A stretch of DNA of 7,056 bases from Anaerolineae bacterium (GCA_027036755.1 JALWDV010000740.1:1-7056); one strand, 5' to 3'. Positions 1 through 5,831 are shown, counted from the stretch's first letter. Notes: generated by a model from the sequence alone, not told the origin. Translations and numbers: made by a program.

Positions 1-515
1 GCATGTACCTCATCGATCAACACGCGGCCCACGAGCGCATCCTCTACGAAAAAATCATGAAATCGGCCCGGCAGCCCATCCAGCGCCAGCAACTATTGCA
101 GCCCCTCACCATCGAACTGGGCACGCAACTGGCCGGGCTCATCGCCGAGCACCTGGACGCCCTCAACAAAAGCGGCTTCGAAATCGAACCCTTTGGCGAA
201 GGCAGCTACCTGCTGCGGGCCGTCCCCGCGTTCATGGGCAAACAAGACCCCCAACGTCTGCTGGAAGAAGTCGCCATGGGGCTGGCCGAACGCACAGACC
301 TGGTGGGCCAGGCCCGAGAAGACGCCCTGGTCACCATGATCTGCAAACGACTGGCCATCAAAGGCGGACAAGTCCTCTCCGCAGCCGAACAACGCGAACT
401 CCTGCGCCAGCTCGAACAATGCGACAACCCCCGCAGTTGTCCCCACGGACGCCCCACCATGCTGCATCTCAGCGCCGCGGCCCTGGAAAAACAATTCGGC
501 CGCCTGGGCGCTTAA
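1..515 (+). CDS. mutL: DNA mismatch repair protein MutL, C-terminal part (5' end outside the window)
   Basis: This is the C-terminal dimerisation and endonuclease domain of MutL, which links MutS mismatch recognition to strand nicking and removal. About 170 residues are visible, and the N-terminal GHKL ATPase lies upstream of the window. The visible part opens with MYLIDQHAAHERILYE, which contains the metal-binding endonuclease motif DQHA-x2-E-x4-E (D5 to E16 of the visible part). It continues with a CKRLAIKGG segment (C114 onward), and CPHGRP (146-151) followed by a terminal FGR matches the zinc/metal-site motifs of nicking MutL proteins. This is therefore the MutH-independent type, as in most bacteria outside the E. 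coli group. The ATG at position 3 is very probably internal, because it falls inside a conserved strand of the domain. The stop codon TAA (513-515) coincides with the left edge of a dispersed repeat. mutM follows on the same strand after 652 bases. Confidence 0.95.
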   Translation, partial: MYLIDQHAAHERILYEKIMKSARQPIQRQQLLQPLTIELGTQLAGLIAEHLDALNKSGFEIEPFGEGSYLLRAVPAFMGKQDPQRLLEEVAMGLAERTDLVGQAREDALVTMICKRLAIKGGQVLSAAEQRELLRQLEQCDNPRSCPHGRPTMLHLSAAALEKQFGRLGA

Positions 516-717
516 CTTGCTTTGAAAAATGATCGATGGTCGCTGAAGGTTGGCAAAGCCAACGGCGGACGAGTCCGCAACGGGCGTGATGCGTAATGCG
601 TAATGCGTGAGGTCGTCACGCATCACGAATCACGCATTACGGGCTTGGCTTCCCGCTCCGTCCTGGCCGCGAGGCATTTTCATCGGTATTGGCGCGGGCG
701 GGCCAACCGTTGGACTG
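513..717 (+). repeat. Dispersed ~205-bp repeat, copy 1
   Basis: This stretch matches 5881-6081 in the same orientation. By eye there are about 20 substitutions, one 7-nt length difference and small indels. A 30-base core (660-689) is identical in both copies. Inside are two small hairpins, GTTGGC-AAA-GCCAAC (549-563) and GCGGAC-GA-GTCCGC (565-578). They are followed by a heptamer-phased dyad (588-643). The left edge overlaps the mutL stop codon. No ORF, transposase or terminal inverted repeat is visible, so it looks like a non-autonomous or structural intergenic repeat. Its function is unknown. Confidence 0.85.
588..643 (+). repeat. Heptamer-phased inverted repeat inside copy 1
   Basis: Eight consecutive 7-nt units can be read without a phase break: GATGCGT, AATGCGT, AATGCGT, GAGGTCG, TCACGCA, TCACGAA, TCACGCA and TTACGGG. 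The first three units are one motif, and the units after the GAGGTCG centre are mostly its reverse complement, so the block can fold back on itself (GTGATGCGT with ACGCATCAC). Copy 2 has the same block with one AATGCGT unit fewer, which shows that length changes occur in whole heptamers. Confidence 0.8.
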
Positions 718-730
718 TTCCACAAATAGA

Positions 731-806
731 ACACAGATGCCGCAGAAAAAGCTGATCTACGCAGATAAAAACAGATAAAATCAAAACAATCTGCGAAAAT
801 CTGTGT
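731..806. repeat. Nested imperfect inverted repeat
   Basis: The outer arms are ACACAGAT (731-738) and ATCTGTGT (799-806). The inner arms are CGCAGAT (760-766) and ATCTGCG (789-795). The central part is A-rich. Variants of the CAGAT/ATCTG words recur between and just after the arms. It is AT-rich against a GC-rich background and resembles intergenic inverted-repeat families seen in many environmental bacteria. No gene is supported here. Confidence 0.55.
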
Positions 807-844
807 GCATCAGATGTGTCTGCGTTCCACATAATCTCTCCTAC

Positions 845-946
845 GTCATTTCGAGGGAGCGCAGCGACCGAAAGCCTGCCCTGAGCCTGCCGAAGGGAAT
901 CTCACCGTTTGCAGAAGAAGAGATTCTTCGCTTCGCTCAGAATGAC
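845..946. repeat. Imperfect long inverted repeat (TTCGAGGGAGC / GCTCAGAATGAC type)
   Basis: The outer arms GTCATTTCGAG (845-855) and CTCAGAATGAC (936-946) pair with two mismatches. The inner arms GAATCTC (897-903) and GAGATTC (920-926) pair perfectly. The middle holds a CCTGAGCCTGCCGAAGGG stretch. I recognise this combination as a very common intergenic repeat type in several bacterial phyla. It is unlikely to be coding: the reading frame that crosses it continues into the heptamer array and gives low-complexity peptide. Confidence 0.6.
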
Positions 947-987
947 ACAATCTCAGTAGATCACGATTTCATCAAGGGATTTTTCGC

Positions 988-1155
988 ATCACGCATCACT
1001 TATCACGCATCACGCAATCCCAAATCCCAAATCCCAAATCCGCAATCCCAAATCCCAAATCCCAATTTCCAAATCCACAATCCACAATCCCAATTCCCAA
1101 ATCCCAATTCCCAAATCCCAAATCCCAAATCCCAAATCCCAATTTCCAAATCCCC
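988..1155 (+). repeat. 24-unit heptanucleotide tandem array upstream of mutM
   Basis: The stretch divides into 24 units of exactly 7 nt with no phase break. Four units of the ATCACGC type (988-1015, one reading ATCACTT) are followed by twenty units of the AATCCCA type (1016-1155). Variants within the second class include AATCCGC, AATCCAC, ATTCCCA, ATTTCCA and a final AATCCCC. Units 11-18 of the second class (1086-1141) all carry CCC, so the minus strand has eight GGG tracts at 7-nt pitch. The array ends 12 bases before the mutM start codon and occupies the place of a normal leader. It resembles the short tandemly repeated heptamers (STRR) described in filamentous cyanobacteria, but the organism here is probably different. 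Confidence 0.9.
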
Positions 1156-1167
1156 TTCCCCCTCCCC
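1152..1167 (+). promoter_or_regulatory. Pyrimidine tract in place of a ribosome binding site before mutM
   Basis: The 16 bases before the mutM ATG contain only C and T (CCCCTTCCCCCTCCCC). There is therefore no Shine-Dalgarno sequence at all, while fadD in the same window has a clear one. Translation must begin by a leaderless or SD-independent route. On the minus strand this is three runs of four or five G. It continues directly from the heptamer array. Confidence 0.7.
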
Positions 1168-1992
1168 ATGCCCGAACTGCCCGAAGTCCAGACCATCCTC
1201 GACGCGCTGACGCCTCTCATCCTGGATCGCGAAATCCACTCGGTGACGCCCCTGTGGCCCCCCGTCATCGATCGCCCCGAGCGCGTTCTCTTCCAGCAAT
1301 GGCTGCAAGGACGCCGCATAATCGAAACAAAACGGCGAGGCAAATACATGCTCTTCCGGCTCGATGACGACCGCTGGCTGATTCTGCATCTGCGCATGAC
1401 CGGCAAAATGCGCGTGGTCAACGCCCCCGAGCCGCCGCGGCCTCACGACCGCCTCATCTTCCACTTCAGCGATGGCCAAGACTGGCGCTTCGAAGATCAA
1501 CGCAAATTCGGGCGGGCCTACCTGGTGGAAGACCCCGCGGAAATCGTGGGCAAACTCGGCCCCGAGCCCCTGAGCGACGCCTTCGACGCCGACCACCTCG
1601 CCCGCGCCCTGGCCCGACGCACCGCGGCCATCAAATCCCTGCTGCTGGATCAACGCATCGTGGCCGGCATCGGCAACATCTACGCCGACGAATCCCTCTT
1701 CCTGGCCCGCATCCATCCCCTGCGCCCGGGCGGCTCGCTGACCCCGGCTGAGATAGCCGCGCTGGCCCAAGCGATAAAAACCATCCTCGCCCGGGCCTTG
1801 ATCGAAATGGGCGCCACCCTGCGCGACTATCGGCGGCCCGACGGCTCCACCGGCTCCTTCCAGAACAGCCTGCAAGTATTCCGGCGCACGGGCGAACCCT
1901 GCCCCTCCTGCGGCGCGCCCATCCAACGCATCGTGGTCGCGGGCCGCAGCACCCACTTCTGCCCGCGCGAACAACCATTGCACGGGAAATAA
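1168..1992 (+). CDS. mutM: Bifunctional DNA-formamidopyrimidine glycosylase / AP lyase (MutM, Fpg)
   Basis: MutM removes 8-oxoguanine and formamidopyrimidines from DNA and cuts the backbone by beta/delta elimination. At 274 residues it has the normal family length. The start is fixed by MPELPEV: P2 is the catalytic amine after Met removal and E3 the catalytic acid. Other family landmarks are K59 in RRGKY and the intercalating triad M77, R112 and F114. The helix-two-turn-helix includes DQRIVAGIGNIYADE (161-175) with N170. The C-terminal zinc finger has C245, C248, R260 and C265, but the expected fourth cysteine (CPRC) is E268 (CPREQ). The next possible ligand is H272, two residues from the end. 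Activity is likely but the finger is atypical. There is no Shine-Dalgarno; a heptamer array lies just upstream. A lipoprotein gene follows after 10 bases, probably in the same transcript. Confidence 0.95.
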   Translation: MPELPEVQTILDALTPLILDREIHSVTPLWPPVIDRPERVLFQQWLQGRRIIETKRRGKYMLFRLDDDRWLILHLRMTGKMRVVNAPEPPRPHDRLIFHFSDGQDWRFEDQRKFGRAYLVEDPAEIVGKLGPEPLSDAFDADHLARALARRTAAIKSLLLDQRIVAGIGNIYADESLFLARIHPLRPGGSLTPAEIAALAQAIKTILARALIEMGATLRDYRRPDGSTGSFQNSLQVFRRTGEPCPSCGAPIQRIVVAGRSTHFCPREQPLHGK

Positions 1993-2002
1993 CCGCCAAA
2001 AC

Positions 2003-3673
2003 ATGAAAATCCACCGCCCGCTCGCATCACGCCTCATCCTGCTGCTGCCGCTACTGCTCCTCCTCTCAGCCTGCGCCATCCCCGCGCCCGCCTGCGACCA
2101 AAACGCCATCCGCTACCCGGCCGGAGAGAAGCTGGGCCCCAGCCCGCTGCGCCTGGGCGTCATCGACGCCAGCCCCCGCTTCACCGACGTCCTGCCCGAA
2201 AGCCTGCGAGCCTCCCAGGCCTCGCTCGCCGTCCTGGACGACGTGCGGTGGGGATACATCGAGCCCAACGCCCCCGCGGGCGACCATCACGACTATCGCT
2301 GGAACGCGCCCGCCATCGCGCTGGACGACCGGGTGGCCGCGTATCAAAAAGCGGGATTCGAGCTGGTGATGGTGCTGCGGGCATGGAACCCCTGGGCCCG
2401 CAGCCAAGGCCCCCAAGGCGGACAGGCCGCAGTCACCGCATCCACCCCGCCCCGGGCCGACTACCTGGACGACTACGCCGCCTGGGTGCAGGCAGTGGTC
2501 GAACGCTACGACGCGGACGGCGTGAACGATTCCCCCGCGCTGGTGGATGTGAACGGCGACGGAAACCCCGATCCGGTGCGCTACTTCCAGATAGAAACCG
2601 ACGCCACCACCGGCGTCTGGTGGCAGGGAGCCTCGCCCGAGACAACCGCGGCCGAATATGTAACCCTGCTGCGCACAGCCGCAACAGGCGCGCGGGCCGC
2701 CTCGCCCGACGCCCGCATCATCCTGGCTGGAGCCACAGCCGCCGACATGCTGGATCGCTGGCCCGCCCCCGCCGAGCTGGAGGATGTGGTGACCAGCGTC
2801 AATCCAGCGGTATGCGGCGCAATCACCGCATTCCAGCAGATCGCAGCCGCAACCGACGCCTACGACATCATCGCTCTGCACAGCATGGCCGATTATTCAG
2901 GCCTGGCCACGCTGGCCGACTGGAGCGCGACCGTAGCCGGGCCAGACAAACCGGTGTGGCTGATGGGCGCGACCTCCGCGCCCGCACTCACGGCTGATCC
3001 CCAACTCATCTCCGTCACCCCACGCTATCCGAGCCAGGGCGAAGCCCTGTGGCGCAGCCTGGAAGACGCTTCCGCGCCAGAACACGCCCTGACGGAGCGC
3101 TGGTATCGGGCGGAGCAAGCCCGGCTGGCCTTCAAAAAATGGGTGATGGCCGCGGCCAGCGGCTTCGACGCCATCATCATGGCCTACGAGCAAGATCGCC
3201 CCGCCTACCAGAACCCCGCATTCGGACTGCGAGACCTGGCGTTCCAGGGCATGTTGGGAGAACCAGGCGATGGCCCGCCCGAAAAACGTCCCGTCATCTA
3301 CGCCCTGGCCATGGCCCAGGCCCAACTGGGCGGCTACGAAAGCGTGCAGAAGCTGACAGGCTTCGACGAAAACACCTTCGTCTATGAATTCCGGGTCGAA
3401 GACCAGCCCGTGTACGCGCTTTGGTTCGATGATGGCGTCGCTCGCGCCCCGACCGACGCCCCCGCCTCCCACACCATTCACCTGCTCACGCCCGATCCGC
3501 AACTATTGATGTTCACCACCCCCACCCGGCCCGGGCAAACCAGCCCCGATGTGAACATCCTGCACCCCGTCGACGGCGTCGTCACCCTGACGCTCACCGA
3601 AACCCCCATCGTCATCCGCGGGCGCATCGCCCCCCGGCCGCCACAACGCCTGTTCCTTCCTCTCCTGCGATAA
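2003..3673 (+). CDS. Lipoprotein with a degenerate clan-A glycoside-hydrolase-like barrel
   Basis: The product has 556 residues. An N-terminal signal (charged MKIHRPLASR, then a leucine-rich core) ends in the lipobox LSAC with C24 as the lipidation site, so it is probably membrane-anchored outside the cytoplasm. Residues ~45-450 have the spacing of a (beta/alpha)8 family related to GH5/GH39-type enzymes: YRWN (98-101), RAWNPWA (126-132), AAWVQAVVERYD (159-170), YFQIETDA (194-201), ASPDARIILAG (233-243), DIIALHSMADY (288-298) and KPVWLMGAT (316-324). The usual acid/base motif NEP reads TDA (199-201), and the usual nucleophile Glu in KPxWxxE is G322. A loop DVNGDGNPD (182-190) looks like a calcium site. 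A short beta-rich tail ends RLFLPLLR. I infer a non-catalytic or altered carbohydrate-binding role. The substrate is unknown. The gene starts 10 bases after mutM without a clear Shine-Dalgarno. Confidence 0.8.
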   Translation: MKIHRPLASRLILLLPLLLLLSACAIPAPACDQNAIRYPAGEKLGPSPLRLGVIDASPRFTDVLPESLRASQASLAVLDDVRWGYIEPNAPAGDHHDYRWNAPAIALDDRVAAYQKAGFELVMVLRAWNPWARSQGPQGGQAAVTASTPPRADYLDDYAAWVQAVVERYDADGVNDSPALVDVNGDGNPDPVRYFQIETDATTGVWWQGASPETTAAEYVTLLRTAATGARAASPDARIILAGATAADMLDRWPAPAELEDVVTSVNPAVCGAITAFQQIAAATDAYDIIALHSMADYSGLATLADWSATVAGPDKPVWLMGATSAPALTADPQLISVTPRYPSQGEALWRSLEDASAPEHALTERWYRAEQARLAFKKWVMAAASGFDAIIMAYEQDRPAYQNPAFGLRDLAFQGMLGEPGDGPPEKRPVIYALAMAQAQLGGYESVQKLTGFDENTFVYEFRVEDQPVYALWFDDGVARAPTDAPASHTIHLLTPDPQLLMFTTPTRPGQTSPDVNILHPVDGVVTLTLTETPIVIRGRIAPRPPQRLFLPLLR

Positions 3674-3690
3674 AAGGAAGGAGGCATAGA

Positions 3691-3725
3691 GAGGTGCGAC
3701 GCGCTTGCCCTGTGCGTCGCACCTC
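3691..3725. terminator. Strong 12-bp hairpin after the lipoprotein gene
   Basis: GAGGTGCGACGC (3691-3702) pairs perfectly with GCGTCGCACCTC (3714-3725) across an 11-nt loop, 17 bases after the lipoprotein stop codon. No T-run follows, so it is not a classical intrinsic terminator. It may act as a 3' mRNA stabiliser or be a repeat unit. Its position between convergent genes suits a transcript-end role. Confidence 0.5.
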
Positions 3726-3778
3726 GCCCGCCAATACGCGAAGGCCGAAATGCTTGGGAGTGTCCAAAATGAGCCAGC

Positions 3779-3877
3779 GCCGGGGGAATTCATCCCCCGG
3801 CTAGAAACAGCGCCCCTGCGGGGCTTAGCCGGATTTATCCGGCGCTGTTTTGTAGCCCGGCGACTTCATCGCCGGGC
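3779..3877. repeat. REP/BIME-like cluster: two sister hairpins around a three-way junction
   Basis: Three structures lie end to end between convergent genes. Hairpin A is GCCGGGGGA-ATTCA-TCCCCCGGC (3779-3801). The middle element (3805-3850) has outer arms AAACAGC/GCTGTTT enclosing GCCCC-TGC-GGGGC (3812-3824) and GCCGGAT-TT-ATCCGGC (3828-3843). It forms a three-way junction with only three unpaired bases (TTA) at the branch. Hairpin B is GCCCGGCGA-CTTCA-TCGCCGGGC (3855-3877). Hairpins A and B share a 9-bp stem, a 5-nt (A/C)TTCA loop and a neighbouring TAG. A TTTT run (3848-3851) at the right arm could help terminate plus-strand transcripts. Hairpin B ends 6 bases past the fadD stop codon, so the cluster may end both convergent transcripts. 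Confidence 0.7.
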
Positions 3878-3883
3878 GGACTC

Positions 3884-5626
3884 CTAGTCCTGCTCCGCGA
3901 CCTGCTTGTTCGCCAGCTTGGCCTTCTCTTCCTCCACCAGAGCCCGGCGCAGCAGCTTGCCCACCGCCGACTTGGGCAACTCGGTGCGGAATTCCACCAG
4001 CTTGGGAACCTTGTAAGGCGCCAATCGCTCCTTGCAAAAGGCGATGATCTCCTTCTCCGTCGCCGTCTCCCCCACCTTCAGCACGATGAAAGCCTTCACC
4101 GTCTCACCGCGGCGGGGATCAGGCACGCCCACGACCACAGCCTCCTGCACTTTGGGATTCTCGTAAAGGACTTCCTCCACCTCGCGCGGGACGATGTTGT
4201 AACCGGAGGCGATAATCAAGTCCTTCTTGCGATCCACGATATAGAAATAGCCGTCCTCATCCATCTTGGCGATGTCGCCGGTGTAGAGCCAGCCCTCCTC
4301 ATCCTTCACATTCCTGGTCTCATCGGGCCGATTCCAATAACCCACCATCACCTGCGGCGCCCGAATGGCCAACTCGCCATCCTCGCCCACGCCCAGAACC
4401 TGGCGCTTGCCATTCTCATCGGCATCCAGCGAGACGACGCGAGCCTCCACATCGGGGAAAGGCAAACCAATGGAGCCCGTCTTGTACAGACCATAGATGG
4501 GATTGGCGTGCGTCACGGGCGAAGTCTCGGTCAGACCATAACCTTCCCGCAGCTTGCCGCCGGTCATCTCCTCGAACTTGCGCTGCACCTCGATGGGCAG
4601 CGGCGCGCCGCCCGAAATGCACACCTTGATGGATTTCAAATCGAAGGAAGAGACTTCCTTGTGATTGATGATGGCCACATACAGCGTGGGCACGCCCGGA
4701 AACAGCGTGACGCCCTCCTCCTGAATGATAGTCATCAGCAGCTTGATATTACGAGGATCGGGCATGAGCACCAGCTTGCCGCCCACGAACAAATTCTCCA
4801 GCATCCCCACCGTCATGCCAAACACATGGAAGAAGGGAATGGCGCCCATGAAGACCTCTTTGCCGTGGGCCATATCGGGCACCCAGGCGTCGATCTGCAT
4901 CACATTGGCGATGAGATTGCGATGGCTGAGCATGGCCGCCTTGGGCGTGCCCGTGGTGCCGCCCGTGTACTGGAACAGCGCCACATCATCAGGAGAAATC
5001 GCCACCTGCGGCGGATTGGGCGGATTGTTGGAAATGAGCGTTTTCATCCAATAAACGCCATCGCCCTCGGGCACATCCACCCAGTCGCCCGATTTTTCCT
5101 GGGCGCTCTTGAGCAAATGAGCGTAAATCGGATTCATAAAATCATTCAGATGATAAACGATGACCTTCTCCACACCGGTGTCCTTCTGGATCTCCTTTAG
5201 CTTGGGATAAAGAGTATTCCAGATGACCACCGCCCTGGCGCCGGAATCATTGAACTGATGCGCCATCTCCCGGGGGGTGTAAATCGGATTGGTGTTCACC
5301 ACGATGGCCCCAATGCGCACGATGGCCAAAAATGCAATGACCGTCCCTGGCGAATTGGGAATTTGCACAGCGACTCTATCCCCCTTCTTGACGCCCATGC
5401 CCGCCAACGCCGTCGCCAGTCGATCAACTTTATCCCCCAACTCCTTGTAAGACATCTTCACGCCCAGTTTGAATCCCAGCGGCAGATACTTGAGAATCAT
5501 CCGCAACGCAATCTGGTTGGGATAATTCTTGACAGAGTCGCTCAGCAAAGTCCATAAATCCACCTCGGGATAATCAATCGAGGCCGGAACCCCTTTATCA
5601 TAAAATTGCAGCCAGGGTTTTTCCAT
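3884..5626 (-). CDS. fadD: Long-chain fatty acid-CoA ligase (acyl-CoA synthetase)
   Basis: This enzyme activates fatty acids to acyl-CoA in two steps through an acyl-AMP intermediate, feeding beta-oxidation or lipid synthesis. It is probably cytosolic or at the membrane face. The protein has 580 residues, a normal length for the family, and all adenylate-forming motifs are present. These are the P-loop YTGGTTGTPKAAMLSH (220-235), GYGLTET (362-368), YTGD (448-451), the hinge region DRKKD (465-469) and PKSAVGKLLR (551-560), with K556 as the adenylation lysine. The ATG at 5626-5624 is chosen because AAGGAG lies 8 bases upstream and the protein then begins MEKPWLQFYD, a typical family N-terminus. 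An in-frame ATG upstream would add 56 residues without family character. The acyl chain length preference cannot be read from the sequence. The gene converges on the lipoprotein gene and diverges from the aminotransferase gene. Confidence 0.92.
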   Translation of the reverse strand: MEKPWLQFYDKGVPASIDYPEVDLWTLLSDSVKNYPNQIALRMILKYLPLGFKLGVKMSYKELGDKVDRLATALAGMGVKKGDRVAVQIPNSPGTVIAFLAIVRIGAIVVNTNPIYTPREMAHQFNDSGARAVVIWNTLYPKLKEIQKDTGVEKVIVYHLNDFMNPIYAHLLKSAQEKSGDWVDVPEGDGVYWMKTLISNNPPNPPQVAISPDDVALFQYTGGTTGTPKAAMLSHRNLIANVMQIDAWVPDMAHGKEVFMGAIPFFHVFGMTVGMLENLFVGGKLVLMPDPRNIKLLMTIIQEEGVTLFPGVPTLYVAIINHKEVSSFDLKSIKVCISGGAPLPIEVQRKFEEMTGGKLREGYGLTETSPVTHANPIYGLYKTGSIGLPFPDVEARVVSLDADENGKRQVLGVGEDGELAIRAPQVMVGYWNRPDETRNVKDEEGWLYTGDIAKMDEDGYFYIVDRKKDLIIASGYNIVPREVEEVLYENPKVQEAVVVGVPDPRRGETVKAFIVLKVGETATEKEIIAFCKERLAPYKVPKLVEFRTELPKSAVGKLLRRALVEEEKAKLANKQVAEQD

Positions 5627-5634
5627 TGCAGTCA

Positions 5635-5640
5635 CTCCTT
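5635..5640 (-). promoter_or_regulatory. Shine-Dalgarno of the acyl-CoA ligase gene
   Basis: On the minus strand this reads AAGGAG, with 8 bases to the ATG at 5626-5624. It decides the start codon, because the in-frame upstream ATG would begin translation before it and yield an N-terminus unlike the family. Confidence 0.8.
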
Positions 5641-5728
5641 GAGTGGAAAAATAATTGAATATGCGTTGCTGATAACGGCCTGATAGATGACGTTCGACGC
5701 TCTCGCACAAAAATTTCGGCGGAAAAGG

Positions 5729-5746
5729 GCAAGTCCTCGAACTTGC
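5729..5746. repeat. Short palindrome in the acyl-CoA ligase leader
   Basis: GCAAGT (5729-5734) and ACTTGC (5741-5746) form a 6-bp stem with a 6-nt loop. It falls within the predicted ~130-nt untranslated leader of the minus-strand gene, shortly after the presumed transcription start. It could be a small regulatory hairpin or an intergenic repeat fragment. Evidence for function is weak. Confidence 0.35.
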
Positions 5747-5764
5747 GACGAATCGACAATCCAG

Positions 5765-5794
5765 ATTATACAGGACAACACCAAAACACGGCAA
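5765..5794 (-). promoter_or_regulatory. Candidate sigma-70 promoter of the acyl-CoA ligase gene
   Basis: On the minus strand TTGCCG (5794-5789) and a perfect TATAAT (5770-5765) are separated by 18 bases. Transcription would start near 5757 and leave a leader of about 130 nt before the ATG. It is the best promoter-like match seen upstream of this gene. Confidence 0.6.
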
Positions 5795-5831
5795 CCAGAG
5801 CCCAAACCATCGAAAACAAGCCCCTCCCAGT

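Noticed and set aside
988..1155. CRISPR array
   Set aside because: The units are 7 nt and contiguous, with no unique spacers and no cas genes nearby.
803..1210. Plus-strand open frame rich in Pro/Asn/Gln/Ser repeats
   Set aside because: It is the translation of an inverted repeat and the heptamer array. Peptide periodicity follows the 7-nt DNA repeat, and it overlaps the real mutM start in another frame.
1003..2109. Minus-strand open frame of 368 codons with GIWDLGFG-type repeats
   Set aside because: It is antisense to mutM plus the array. High GC content opens long antisense frames, and it has no recognisable domain. The mutM frame has all its catalytic motifs.
3705..3887. Small plus-strand open frame of 60 codons between the convergent genes
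   Set aside because: It runs through the hairpin cluster. Its arginine-rich peptide follows the palindromes, and it has no ribosome binding site.
5627..5794. 56-residue N-terminal extension of the acyl-CoA ligase
   Set aside because: The extension covers the predicted promoter -10 box and leader hairpin and lacks family similarity. The ATG at 5626 has a good Shine-Dalgarno and gives the expected N-terminus.
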